From Sphingomonas sp. 1F27F7B (GTDB taxonomy: Bacteria; Pseudomonadota; Alphaproteobacteria; Sphingomonadales; Sphingomonadaceae), in NCBI RefSeq assembly GCF_005503355.1, contig NZ_SCMK01000011.1, positions 97,706 to 161,705 of the forward strand: 64,000 nt of DNA, in the 5' to 3' direction. The position numbers and the translations under genes were made by a program. Numbering within the stretch: position 1 is the stretch's first letter; each line of letters starts with the position of its first letter. Shown here piece after piece: positions 8,294 to 17,171 of the stretch. The notes beneath the pieces were generated by a model, which was not told where the DNA came from, made no database searches, and saw only the letters and a program-made list of their open reading frames with translations.

Positions 8294-8319
8294 GTCATCC
8301 CCGCGCAGGCGGGGATGAC
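8294..8319. repeat. Dispersed intergenic hairpin (GTCATCCCC type)
   Basis: Perfect 11-bp stem GTCATCCCCGC / GCGGGGATGAC with a GCAG loop, between the oxygenase and the GGDEF-EAL gene. The same core occurs at 15311-15336, so this is a repeat family as well as a possible 3' hairpin. Confidence 0.7.
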
Positions 8320-8442
8320 GAAGAGGGGGTATTTGTCGCGAGGGGATGACCGCCTTCCAGGGAGGGACGTCTGGAGAAAAATCCACCTTCCGCCGCTCCC
8401 GGCCTAACCACTCGCTAACCAGCGCCGGGCTACACCCGATGG

Positions 8443-10806
8443 GTGAACAGCCAGATGACCTCGCAATTCGCCCGGCCGCGCATCGACGCGCGTGCGCTTC
8501 TGGGCCTGTACGACCCGGCGGACACCACCGATTGGGGGCCGATCCGCGCCGCCCAGCTCCATGCCGGCAGCCAGCTGGCGCTGTTCATGCTCGCCGCCAA
8601 TGTGATCGGCGCCTCGCTCGTCACGATGATCCTGGCGCCGCTGGTGCCGCTCTGGCAGCTGGCGAGCTGGGGAGCGATCGTCGCCGCCGCGGGCACCGCG
8701 GTCGCCTTCCGGCGCCTCGCCAAGCGCCACCGCACCGCCGTCACCGCCACGCTGGGCGATGTGCGCGACACCGTGCTCGACGGCATCGCGCTGGGCGCGG
8801 TCTGGTCGATCCCGCCGCTCGCCTTCGGCCATCTCGTCGATGCCAGTGCCGCGCTCGGCCTGTGGATCGTGGTCTCGCTGCTGATGACCGCCAGCGCCGT
8901 CGCCATGGCGGCGCTGCCGCTTGCCACCATCACCTTCGTCTCGATCGTCGGCACCGCGCTGGTGGTGACGCTGTCGCTGATCGCCTCGCCGATGCTCGCG
9001 GCCGCCTCGGCCCTGTTCACCGTGCTGCTCGTCATGGCCACCTTCGCGCGCGGCAAGGCGCTCGTGGTGATCCGCGCGGGCGAGATGGCAATCGCCGAGC
9101 GCGACGAGACGCTGAGCCTGTTGCTGCGCGAGAATGAGCGCGAGGGCGAAGCCGACTGGCTCTGGGAGATCGACGCGCAGCGCCGCGTCGCCCGCGCCAA
9201 TCCGCGCTTCTCCAAGTCGCTGGGCGTCGATCCCAAGGCGATCAACGGCATGCCCTTCCTCCAGGTGCTTGCCGGGCCGACCTGGGAAGACGGCAATTTC
9301 GCCGCGGGCCTGCGCGACCTGGCCGAGAAGCTGAAGACGCGCGACCCGTTCCACGACCTGCTGCTGCCGGTCTTCGTCAATGGCGAGGAACGCTGGTGGG
9401 AGATGTCCGCCAGCCCGCGCTATGACGAAGGCGGCACCTTCATCGGCTTTCGCGGCGTCGGCTCGGACGTGACCGAGGCGCGGGCCTCGGCCGACCAGAT
9501 CAGCAAGATGGCGCGGTTCGACACGCTTACCGGCCTGCCCAACCGCCTGCTGCTCAACGAGACGCTGGCCCGCGCGATGGCCGAGGCCGAGAAATGGGGA
9601 TCGCGCTGCGCCTTCATGATGATCGACCTCGATCGCTTCAAGGCCGTGAACGACACGCTGGGCCATCCGGTGGGCGACCGACTGTTGATGCGCGTCTCCG
9701 AGCGGCTGAAGCAGCTGATGAGCGACAACGAGATGGTCGGGCGCCTCGGCGGCGACGAGTTCGCCGTGGTGGTTCGCGACGCAACCGACACCGCGGGCAT
9801 CGAGCGGCTGGCCCAGGCGATCATCGACACGGTCTCCCGCCCCTATGAGATCGACCAGAACACGCTGTTCATCGGTGCCTCGGTCGGCCTGGCGGTGGGG
9901 CCGCGCGACGGGCGCACGGCCGAGATGCTGATCCGCTCCGCCGATCTTGCGCTCTATCGCTCCAAGGACACCGGCGGCGGCGCCTTTCATTGCTACGAGC
10001 CGCAGCTGCACATGGCCGCCGAGGAACGGCGCGTGCTCGAGATCGCGCTGCGCAGCGCAGTCGAGAATGGCGAGATGCACCTCAACTACCAGCCGGTGGT
10101 GCTCGCCGATACCGGCACGCTGGCCGGCTTCGAGGCGCTGCTGCGCTGGACCCATCCCGAGTTCGGCGTGGTCTCGCCCGCCAAGTTCGTGCCGCTGGCC
10201 GAAGATGCCCGGCTGATCCCCGCGATCGGCGAATGGGTGCTGCGCACCGCCTGCAACGAAGCGGCACGCTGGGATTCGGAAGTGCGCGTGGCGGTGAACG
10301 TCAGCCCGGAGCAGCTCCACTCGCCGAGCTTTGCCACCATGGTGGCACAGGCGCTCGCCCAGTCCGGCCTGCCGGCCGAACGGCTCGAGCTGGAAGTGAC
10401 CGAGAGCGTGTTCATGCGCGAAGGCACCCAGGCGATCCAGGTGCTCGAAAAGGTGCTCGAGCTGGGCGTGCGGCTGAGCCTGGACGATTTCGGCACGGGC
10501 TATTCCTCGCTTGGCTATCTGGCGCACACCCGGTTCAGCTCGATCAAGATCGACCGCAGCTTCGTCCAGGGCGCGTCCAAGGGCACCAAGGAGGCGATCG
10601 CGATCATCCGCGCAGTGGTGGCGCTCGCCGACAGTCTGGGCATGGCGACCACAGCCGAGGGCGTGGAGACCGAGGAGGAGCACCACATGGTGCAGCAACT
10701 CGGCTGCACCAAGGTGCAGGGCTATTATTTCGGCCGCCCGCTCCCCGTGCAGGAAGCGCGCTCGCTCGCCACTCGCCCGCAAGATGGCGCCAGCGCCGCC
10801 GCCTGA
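8443..10806 (+). CDS. Membrane PAS-GGDEF-EAL protein (c-di-GMP synthesis/breakdown)
   Basis: The 787-residue protein has several N-terminal hydrophobic segments (about residues 45-220), a PAS-like domain (~235-350, with WEIDAQRRVARANPRF and FIGFRGVGSDVTEA), a GGDEF diguanylate cyclase (~355-520: FDTLTGLPNRLLL, then GRLGGDEFAVVV) and an EAL phosphodiesterase (~535-780: GFEALLRW, SLDDFGTGYSSLGYL, IKIDRSFVQG, AEGVETEEE). Both active-site motifs are intact, so it could make and degrade c-di-GMP. The inhibitory RxxD site before GGDEF is absent (S-D-N-E there). Start is GTG 8443 or ATG 8455. It converges with the M28 peptidase gene, with a 18-bp gap. Confidence 0.93.
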   Translation: MNSQMTSQFARPRIDARALLGLYDPADTTDWGPIRAAQLHAGSQLALFMLAANVIGASLVTMILAPLVPLWQLASWGAIVAAAGTAVAFRRLAKRHRTAVTATLGDVRDTVLDGIALGAVWSIPPLAFGHLVDASAALGLWIVVSLLMTASAVAMAALPLATITFVSIVGTALVVTLSLIASPMLAAASALFTVLLVMATFARGKALVVIRAGEMAIAERDETLSLLLRENEREGEADWLWEIDAQRRVARANPRFSKSLGVDPKAINGMPFLQVLAGPTWEDGNFAAGLRDLAEKLKTRDPFHDLLLPVFVNGEERWWEMSASPRYDEGGTFIGFRGVGSDVTEARASADQISKMARFDTLTGLPNRLLLNETLARAMAEAEKWGSRCAFMMIDLDRFKAVNDTLGHPVGDRLLMRVSERLKQLMSDNEMVGRLGGDEFAVVVRDATDTAGIERLAQAIIDTVSRPYEIDQNTLFIGASVGLAVGPRDGRTAEMLIRSADLALYRSKDTGGGAFHCYEPQLHMAAEERRVLEIALRSAVENGEMHLNYQPVVLADTGTLAGFEALLRWTHPEFGVVSPAKFVPLAEDARLIPAIGEWVLRTACNEAARWDSEVRVAVNVSPEQLHSPSFATMVAQALAQSGLPAERLELEVTESVFMREGTQAIQVLEKVLELGVRLSLDDFGTGYSSLGYLAHTRFSSIKIDRSFVQGASKGTKEAIAIIRAVVALADSLGMATTAEGVETEEEHHMVQQLGCTKVQGYYFGRPLPVQEARSLATRPQDGASAAA

Positions 10807-10824
10807 AGCCGCGGCGCACGCGGA

Positions 10825-12435
10825 TCACTTCGCCGGCCCGGTCCGGCTGGGTTCGGTCGGCAGCGGTCGCCGCGGGAACGGCTTGTCCGCATTCGCCGCG
10901 TTCCACAGGAAGCTCGCCAGGACGATCGAGGCCTGGCGCATGTCGTCGGCGTCGAGATGGTCGAACGTGTCCATCGACGTGTGGTGCATGCGGCCATAGT
11001 CGTTCCAGTCCTGGATGAACTGGAAGCCCGGGACGCCGATCATCTGCATATATTCATTGTCCGGCCCGGTATTGTCCGACGCGGCGACCGTGGTGGCACC
11101 CATCGACGCGAACGGCGCGAGCCAGGCCTGGAAGATCGGCACCGCCGCCAGGTTGCGATAGGCATAGACGCCGCGGATCTTGCCCGAGCCGTTGTCGAGA
11201 TTGAAATAGACCGACAGCTCGCCCCAGGTCGGCCGCTTGACGATCGGCCAGCTGGTCGAGCGGAGCCAGAAGCGGCCGTTCGCTCCCACCTTGGGCTCGG
11301 CCGGCGGCACGCGCTGCCCGAGCCGCTCCTCGACAAAGGCCGAGCTGCCGATCATCCCCTGCTCCTCAGCCCCCCACAGCGCGAAGCGGATGGTGCGGCG
11401 CGGGCGCGGCATCTTCGAGAGGATGCGCGCGGCCTCCATCACCATCGCCATGCCCGCGCCATTGTCCGCCGCGCCGTCCGCCGCCGCCGAACTGTCGAGA
11501 TGCGCGCCGGCCATCACATAGGCGGCCTTCGGATCGCTGCCGGGGATCTCGGCGAAGATGTTGTAGGCCTGCGGATCGCTGTCGTCATAATGGACCACGC
11601 TCTCGATCGCGAGCGTCGGCGTCTGCCCCGCATCGGCGAGGCGGACCAGACGGCGATAGTCTTCCGCGGCGATCTCCACCGCAGGCAAGGGCGCCTCGTC
11701 GCCCGGCGCGAAGCGATAGCCGTCGCCCATCACCAGCTTGCCGTCGCGCTTGGTCACCCGAGCATAGGCGAGCGCCCCCTCCGCCTTCAGGAAGTCCTCC
11801 ATCTGGCGCGGGAAGAAATAGGATTTCTCCAGATAGGCCTTGCCGTCGGACGAGAATTTCGGCGGCTCGTACACGGCCAGCCTCGCGAATTCGTCCGCCG
11901 ACAGGCGCGAGGCGGCCGGCGGCGTGTGGATGTCGTCGATGCCCGAGACCAGGACGATCCTGCCCGCCAGCTTGCCCTTCCACTGCGCGAAATCCGCCTT
12001 GCTCGTCATCGGCGCGAAGACGATCGGAGCAGCGATCACGCCGTTCGTGCCCGGCGTCCAGCTGATCGGAATGGCGATGAGCGCCAGCGGCCGGGGCGCG
12101 ATCATCCGCACGCTCGAGCGCTCCATCCACCAGCCGCGCCCGAAGGGGAACCCCTGCTTGTGCACATTGGCGAGGCCCCAGCCGCGGAACTTCTCCTGGG
12201 TCCAGGCCTCGGCCTTGCGCGCACCGGGCGAATTGGTGAGCCGGCTGCCGATCTCGTCGCTCAGATAGCGCGCGATCTCCATCACTTCGCCATGCCGCTG
12301 GCCCTCGTCGACGATGCGATCGGTCATGTCGAGGTCCACGGCCTGGCCGCGGACCACGAGCGGCGCCACGCCGAACGCCAGGGCGAGCAGCGCCGCGCCG
12401 CCGCGCGGGAGAAGGCGGTTCGATCGGTTCTTCAT
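10825..12435 (-). CDS. Secreted M28 family zinc metallopeptidase with PA-like insert
   Basis: The 536-residue protein has an N-terminal signal peptide (about residues 1-30, ending near VVRGQA), a PA-like insertion (~130-270) and an M28 aminopeptidase/carboxypeptidase domain. Metal-binding elements are GAHLDSSAAADGAADNGAGM (His, Asp), WGAEEQGMIGSSAF (Glu-Glu), a later DNEYMQM, and MHHTSMDTFDHLD (C-terminal His). It probably trims peptides in the periplasm or outside. The ATG at 12435 is preferred because GGTGAG sits just upstream; an ATG at 12447 overlaps the TonB receptor stop. Tight coupling to the receptor suggests the peptidase processes the imported material. Confidence 0.9.
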   Translation of the reverse strand: MKNRSNRLLPRGGAALLALAFGVAPLVVRGQAVDLDMTDRIVDEGQRHGEVMEIARYLSDEIGSRLTNSPGARKAEAWTQEKFRGWGLANVHKQGFPFGRGWWMERSSVRMIAPRPLALIAIPISWTPGTNGVIAAPIVFAPMTSKADFAQWKGKLAGRIVLVSGIDDIHTPPAASRLSADEFARLAVYEPPKFSSDGKAYLEKSYFFPRQMEDFLKAEGALAYARVTKRDGKLVMGDGYRFAPGDEAPLPAVEIAAEDYRRLVRLADAGQTPTLAIESVVHYDDSDPQAYNIFAEIPGSDPKAAYVMAGAHLDSSAAADGAADNGAGMAMVMEAARILSKMPRPRRTIRFALWGAEEQGMIGSSAFVEERLGQRVPPAEPKVGANGRFWLRSTSWPIVKRPTWGELSVYFNLDNGSGKIRGVYAYRNLAAVPIFQAWLAPFASMGATTVAASDNTGPDNEYMQMIGVPGFQFIQDWNDYGRMHHTSMDTFDHLDADDMRQASIVLASFLWNAANADKPFPRRPLPTEPSRTGPAK

Positions 12436-12440
12436 GTCGC

Positions 12441-15017
12441 TCACCATGCCTTGCGCAGCGAGACGCTGACGAAGCGGCCCAGCGGCGAATAGTTGGTCGA
12501 ATCATAATTGACCGTGGTGTCGTCGAACGGCGCCAGATAGGGCGGCCGCGCGTCGGTGAGATTGTTCACGTACAACCCGAGCTCGAAGCCCTTCAGCGGC
12601 CCATGGGCCGCCGGCGCCTTCCACATCAGCGACAGGTCGAGCGTGGTCATCCCTTCCCTCGGCACCGGCGGCGCCACGTTCAGGTCGGTGATCCCCCCGG
12701 CATAATTGGCGAACAGCGCGCCGGTGAACGCCCCGAAATGCCCGGTCGCGCCGCCGCGGGCGCGGAACCGCGGGGGATTGAAGTTGGTGCCGGCGAGCTG
12801 CATGAGCGGCGCGCTCGCGGTGTTGCGCTGGTTGCTGCGCAGCCAGCTCGCCTGGCCCGAGAGCGTCACGTCGCCGGTCGCGGTCGGAATCCGATAGCTG
12901 CCGACCAGGTCGACGCCCTTGATCCGCTGGCGCGCGGCATTGACGAGCTGGTTGCGGATGATCGCTACCACTTTCGCCGGATCATAGGGCTTGCCGGTGT
13001 AGTTGCCGAGGCCCCTGCTGTCGCGCGCGATCAGCGCCGCCTGCTGGGCCGGGGTCGGGGCATAGTCGATGAATTCCTGCAGCGCCGGATTGTCGAGCAC
13101 CTTGAGCGTGGCGTTGCTCGCCGGCTGGACCACCCGATCGGTATAGTCGATGTCGAAATAGGTCGCCGACAGCTTCAGGCCCGGCACCGCCCGGGGATGC
13201 AGGTCGAGCGTCGTCGACAGGGTCCGCGCCCGCTCCGGCTTCAGATCGCGATTGCCGCCCGAGGTGAACAGCACCGTCGAGCCGGCGGGATAATTGCCCC
13301 CGTAATAGAAAGCGGGCTGGAGACCGACCCTGAACACCTGGAATTCGTTGCGCAGCGTCGGCGCCTTGAACGAACGACCCCAGGAAAGCTTGAGGTCGAG
13401 ATCCGGCGCCGGCGCATAGACCAGGCCCAGCTTGGGCGTGGTGACGCCGTCGAAGCGATCATATTCCTCGTGGCGCAGCGCGGCCGAAAAGGTCAGCTGG
13501 TGCAGAAAGGGCGAAGCGTTGGCGGCGGAGACCAGCGGCACCGAAAGCTCGCCGAAACCATAGAAATTCCCCCGCCCATCGCCCGTCGGCACGGCGGAAG
13601 TGGCGGAATAGACCCGCAGATGGTTGTAGCGATAGCCTCCTCCCACCGCCAGCCGCACATCGCCCCCGGGAATCGCGAACAGCCGGCCATCCAGGTCCAG
13701 CTCGCCGCCATAGGCGTAATTGTCGTAGATGCTGCTGCCGCCGTCGTTGTAGCCGGTCACCTTGTCGATATAGTCGTCGAAACGGCGCGTCTTGTTGGCG
13801 CCGTACGACGCGCTGAGCGAGGCCTTCCAATCACCGGGCAGGCGCCAGGCCAGCGTCGGCGAGATCGCATAATTCTCGTTGCTGAACCGCGTCGTCGCGG
13901 CGAAGGCGACGGTCGAATATTCGGCGCCGTCGCTGTGGCGCCAGCTGTACAGGCCGTCGATGCCGAAGGTCAGGCGATCGGTGATGTCCTGGTGCGCGGT
14001 GACAAGTCCGCTGAAATGCTTGTGCGCATCGAGCAGCGTGTTGGGGCCTATGACATAGCGGGTATAGTCGCGCTGGTCCGATCGCACTGCGTTCTGCCGG
14101 TCATATTGCAGGGCGACCAGTGCGCCGCCGTTGCCCCAGCGGCCGCCGCCGACCGCGCCATATTCCTGCAGGAACCCGCCGCCATCGGTGGACGTGCCGA
14201 AGCGAAGCGAGGTGCTCACGCCCTCGAAGTCGCGCCGCAGGATGATGTTGGCGACCCCGCCGACCGCATCCGATCCATAGAGCGCGGAAGCGCCGTCGGG
14301 CATGACCTGGAGCTCCGCCACCGCATCGAGCGGAATCGCCGAGACGTCGACCGCCTGCGCGGTTCCGTCATAGGGAAGCCGGCGGCCGTTCAGCAGGGTG
14401 AGCGTCGCATCCGGGCCGAGGCCGCGCAGGTTCAGCGCGGAGGAGCCGGACGCATTGGTGTTGGCAGCCGTGCCAGCCTGAAACCGCGCGCCCGGATTCT
14501 GCCCGCCATTATAGTTGCTGGGAATGTTGCGGATCACGTCGCCCAGATCGCGCTGCCCGGCTTCGCGCATCTCGCGCTGGTCGATCCGGAGGACGGGAGA
14601 GGCGACGGGCGCCCCGGCGATGTGCGTGCCGGTGACGACGATCTCCTGTTCGGCCGCGGCGACTTGCTCGGGAGCCGGATCCGCGTCCTGCGCGGCGGCC
14701 GTCGCGGCCACCACGACGAACACGCCGCGCGCGCTGCGGGAAACGCTCAACCCCGATCCGCGGATGAGGGCCGCAATCGCCGCGTCCGCAGTATAGGCGC
14801 CGTGCAGCGCATTGCTTCGCTTGCCGCGCACGACCTCGCCGCGGAAGACGATCTGCTCATGCGTCACGCCCGCAACGGTCTTGAGCGCGGCCTCCATGTC
14901 CTGTGCGGGAATGTCGAGCCGGTAGCTGGCCTGCGCTTGCGCCGATACCGGCGAGAGACAGCTCGCAGCCACCGTCATGGCAGCGCCAATGCGAAGCAAC
15001 GCCATCGAACCCCTCAT
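12441..15017 (-). CDS. TonB-dependent receptor with N-terminal STN signalling domain
   Basis: The 858-residue outer-membrane receptor has a signal peptide (~1-28), an STN (secretin/TonB short N-terminal) domain at about 30-105 (YRLDIPAQDMEAALKTVAG ... GLSVSRSARGVFVV), a TonB-box-like EIVVTGTHI, a plug domain (LGDVIRNIPSNYN, LNLRGLGPDATLTLLNGRRL, PDGASALYGSDAVGGVANI) and a long beta-barrel ending in an aromatic-terminal VSVSLRKAW. The STN domain is the part that contacts a FecR-type anti-sigma factor, and fecR plus an ECF sigma gene lie just upstream. The cargo is unknown. The ATG at 15017 is chosen for the purine-rich AGGGGAAGAG before it; a longer frame (from 15113) adds no signal peptide. 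Confidence 0.92.
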   Translation of the reverse strand: MRGSMALLRIGAAMTVAASCLSPVSAQAQASYRLDIPAQDMEAALKTVAGVTHEQIVFRGEVVRGKRSNALHGAYTADAAIAALIRGSGLSVSRSARGVFVVVAATAAAQDADPAPEQVAAAEQEIVVTGTHIAGAPVASPVLRIDQREMREAGQRDLGDVIRNIPSNYNGGQNPGARFQAGTAANTNASGSSALNLRGLGPDATLTLLNGRRLPYDGTAQAVDVSAIPLDAVAELQVMPDGASALYGSDAVGGVANIILRRDFEGVSTSLRFGTSTDGGGFLQEYGAVGGGRWGNGGALVALQYDRQNAVRSDQRDYTRYVIGPNTLLDAHKHFSGLVTAHQDITDRLTFGIDGLYSWRHSDGAEYSTVAFAATTRFSNENYAISPTLAWRLPGDWKASLSASYGANKTRRFDDYIDKVTGYNDGGSSIYDNYAYGGELDLDGRLFAIPGGDVRLAVGGGYRYNHLRVYSATSAVPTGDGRGNFYGFGELSVPLVSAANASPFLHQLTFSAALRHEEYDRFDGVTTPKLGLVYAPAPDLDLKLSWGRSFKAPTLRNEFQVFRVGLQPAFYYGGNYPAGSTVLFTSGGNRDLKPERARTLSTTLDLHPRAVPGLKLSATYFDIDYTDRVVQPASNATLKVLDNPALQEFIDYAPTPAQQAALIARDSRGLGNYTGKPYDPAKVVAIIRNQLVNAARQRIKGVDLVGSYRIPTATGDVTLSGQASWLRSNQRNTASAPLMQLAGTNFNPPRFRARGGATGHFGAFTGALFANYAGGITDLNVAPPVPREGMTTLDLSLMWKAPAAHGPLKGFELGLYVNNLTDARPPYLAPFDDTTVNYDSTNYSPLGRFVSVSLRKAW

Positions 15018-15361
15018 CTCTCTTCCCCTGTATCGCTCCCCGTTCGCCAGGAGCTTCCGGGAAGAAAGACGCACGAGCGGCGATATCGCGAAATGTCTGA
15101 ACCATATCGCCATTCCGGCTCGCGGGACGCAGTGGCGAAACCCGCCCGCTCCGGCATCATGCAGCCCAGCGGGAGATGCCCCGCTTCGAGTTGATCCAGG
15201 TCGAGGACCTGAACAAATCTTGTCACCCCGGCCTCAAGGCCGGGGTGACGATGGGAGAATATGAGTCTCCAACCTAGGGTCAAACCTCGATCAAGACCTT
15301 GATTTCTTTCGTCATCCCCACGCAGGCGGGGATGACAAGGTTTGCTGAACGAGTCTTGACC
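15018..15361. other. Intergenic region rich in inverted repeats
   Basis: The 344 bp between fecR and the TonB receptor contain no gene. They hold one hairpin at 15222-15249 and a 92-bp fold-back element at 15274-15365, both annotated separately. The stretch nearest the receptor (15018-15110) should contain its promoter, but no element could be identified with confidence. Confidence 0.6.
15222..15249. repeat. Intergenic hairpin (GTCACCCC type)
   Basis: Near-perfect palindrome: GTCACCCCGGCCT / (A)GGCCGGGGTGAC around a short central loop. It is a variant of the GTCATCCCC repeat seen at 8294 and 15311. Confidence 0.65.
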
Positions 15362-15365
15362 CTAG
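15274..15365. repeat. 92-bp fold-back (MITE-like) element
   Basis: Perfect 10-bp terminal inverted repeats CTAGGGTCAA (15274-15283) and TTGACCCTAG (15356-15365) enclose imperfectly matching arms and a central GTCATCCCC / GGGGATGAC hairpin (15311-15336), so the whole unit can fold back on itself. The right end includes the TAG stop of fecR (15362-15364). There is no coding capacity, as expected of a small non-autonomous repeat. Confidence 0.6.
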
Positions 15366-16390
15366 CGCCCGGTGGAACGCAGGACCACCGTCTCTCCGCG
15401 CCGGAGCTTCCGCAGTCCGTAGAGCGTGACCACGCCGTCGATGAACGCTTCGGTGTCACCCGCATTGAACGTACCGCTCACCGGCAACGCGGCGGTGACC
15501 GGATCCTCGACCACGAGCCTTGCTCCGGAATAGCGATTGACCCGCTCCACGGCGACGCCCAGCGGCTCGTCGGAGAAGACCAGCTGTCCCTGCTCCCAGG
15601 CGGAACTGCGGACCATGTCGACGGCCTCCAGCCGCACCGCCGGGGAAGCGCCGGCCGGGACGATCAGCGCCGTGCTGGGCGCCAGCATCCGGTCCGCAGG
15701 CGTCCTGCCCTGGAGCAGGACGTGCCGGGGCACCTGATCGGCGGGGCCGTCCTCGAGCACCGAAACCGAGCCCTGGTAGAGCACTACCCGCATCTCCGCC
15801 CGGAACAACTCGATGCTGAACGCCGTGCCCGTCGCGACCACCATGCGATCGCCGGCCGTAACCGCGAAGGGGCGCCGCGGATCCTTGGCGACTTCGAACC
15901 GCGCCCGGCCGGCGAGCAGGCGCAGCGCCCGCCGCTCGGCGTCATAGCGCACCTCGACGGCGCTCGCCGCATCGAGGGAGAGCCGCGACCCGTCGTCGAG
16001 CGTGACTAGGCGGCGCTCGCCGATCCCGGTCCGATAGGTTTCGCCGCGCGGATAGAAATAGAAGGTCGCGACGATCAGCAGGAGGCAGGCGGCAAGCGCC
16101 CCAAGGACGTGTCGCAGTTCCGGCCGCCAGCCGCGCGCGGCGCGCCGGTCGGCCTGGCTCAGCGCCTTGAGCGCGTCCGCGCGCGCGGCGACCAGTTCGG
16201 GCGCCTCCGCTGCCTCGCCCGCCATTCGCCAGGCCCGGACCATGCCGGCGAGCACCTCGCGATTGGCCGGATGCGCCTCCAGCCACAATTCGAGCTCGAG
16301 TTCCTCCTCCAGGTCGATCGGCCCTTCATGGAACCGCATCAACCATGCCACCGCCTGTTGGCGGACGCCGTCCGGATCGCCGCCGCTCAC
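15362..16390 (-). CDS. fecR: FecR family anti-sigma factor
   Basis: The 342-residue inner-membrane regulator has a cytoplasmic N-terminal anti-sigma part (~8-60: QQAVAWLMRFHEGPIDLEEE, FLEL-type WLEAHPANREV), one transmembrane helix (~94-113), a periplasmic FecR domain (~118-215: TYRTGIGERRLVTLDDGSRL, AGRARFEVAKDPRRPFAV) and a C-terminal STN-like domain (~275-335). It would hold the sigma factor until the TonB receptor's STN domain signals substrate binding. It starts at GTG 16390, overlapping the sigma-factor TGA (GTGA), so the two are translationally coupled. Its stop lies in the terminal repeat of the fold-back element. Confidence 0.93.
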   Translation of the reverse strand: MSGGDPDGVRQQAVAWLMRFHEGPIDLEEELELELWLEAHPANREVLAGMVRAWRMAGEAAEAPELVAARADALKALSQADRRAARGWRPELRHVLGALAACLLLIVATFYFYPRGETYRTGIGERRLVTLDDGSRLSLDAASAVEVRYDAERRALRLLAGRARFEVAKDPRRPFAVTAGDRMVVATGTAFSIELFRAEMRVVLYQGSVSVLEDGPADQVPRHVLLQGRTPADRMLAPSTALIVPAGASPAVRLEAVDMVRSSAWEQGQLVFSDEPLGVAVERVNRYSGARLVVEDPVTAALPVSGTFNAGDTEAFIDGVVTLYGLRKLRRGETVVLRSTGR

Positions 16391-16920
16391 CGACTTTTCT
16401 CCATGGAACTGGCCAGCGCCTCCAGCGCGCGCTGGACATGGATCTCGACCATGCGGACCGACAGGCCGAAGCTGTCCGCGATCGTGCGCTTGTCGATATG
16501 CTCGATGCGGTACAGCGTGAAGATCCTTCGGGTCTTTTCGGGCAGTTGATCGATCGTGCGCGCGACGAGACCGAGATTCTCCCGCCCCTCGGCAACGCGG
16601 TGGGGATCCAGCGGATCAATGCCCAGGAAATCCTCGATCGCCCGGGATTCCCGGTAGCTGGTGCGGACGCGCTCGCGCCGTCCCTTGTCGCGCAGCAGGT
16701 TCGCTGCGATCCGGAAGACATAGGCATCCGCCATCGGCGCCTCGCGCTTCGGATCGCGCACGATGCGGAAGAAGACGTCCTGGGTGAGATCCTCGGCTTC
16801 GGACAGCGTTTGCACACGTCGTGCGAAGAATGCGATCAGCGCCCGGCGCAAACGCCGGTCGTTCTCCGTCAATTCCTGTCGCACGGCCTTGGTCAATCGC
16901 TTCGAACCCTCCGACAGCAT
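16387..16920 (-). CDS. ECF-type RNA polymerase sigma factor (FecI-like)
   Basis: The 177-residue product has a sigma-70 region 2 (about 12-75: RRALIAFFARRVQTLSEAED, then LTQDVFFRIVRD) and a region 4 helix-turn-helix (about 115-170: IDQLPEKTRRIFTLYRIEH followed by IDKRTIADSFGLSVRMVEIH). It pairs with the adjacent fecR and the STN-bearing TonB receptor to form a classic cell-surface signalling triad. The ATG at 16920 is chosen because it precedes the conserved domain directly; the open frame continues further upstream into the antisense of tRNA-Trp, which cannot be coding. Confidence 0.92.
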   Translation of the reverse strand: MLSEGSKRLTKAVRQELTENDRRLRRALIAFFARRVQTLSEAEDLTQDVFFRIVRDPKREAPMADAYVFRIAANLLRDKGRRERVRTSYRESRAIEDFLGIDPLDPHRVAEGRENLGLVARTIDQLPEKTRRIFTLYRIEHIDKRTIADSFGLSVRMVEIHVQRALEALASSMEKSR

Positions 16921-17094
16921 AACGCGCAGCTTCGCGGAATCCGAAACGGGAAAATCATGGGGATCGACGCTTCCGTCCGGCAGGTATCGACCGAAGGCTC
17001 GCAAGCCGCGCTCATTTCCGACCTCGGAAGGGCAAGGGATGCCAGCTTTCCCCTTGCTTTCCGCCCTGCCCGCCCATAAAGCCACCCACCGCAC

Positions 17095-17171
17095 AGGGGC
17101 GTAGCTCAGCTGGTTAGAGCGTCGGTCTCCAAAACCGAAGGCCCTCGGTTCGAATCCGAGCGCCCCTGCCA
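17095..17171 (+). tRNA. tRNA-Trp (anticodon CCA)
   Basis: 77-nt cloverleaf with a 7-bp acceptor stem AGGGGCG / CGCCCCT, D-arm GCTC...GAGC, anticodon stem TCGGT / ACCGA around loop CTCCAAA (anticodon CCA), T-arm CTCGG-TTCGAAT-CCGAG, discriminator G and an encoded CCA end. In many alphaproteobacteria tRNA-Trp precedes secE-nusG; here it precedes a capsule locus. Confidence 0.97.

Noticed and set aside
12603..15194. An 863-codon + strand open frame opposite the TonB receptor
   Set aside because: Composition is biased (Arg/Gly/Ala), and the opposite frame contains STN, plug and barrel motifs of a TonB receptor.
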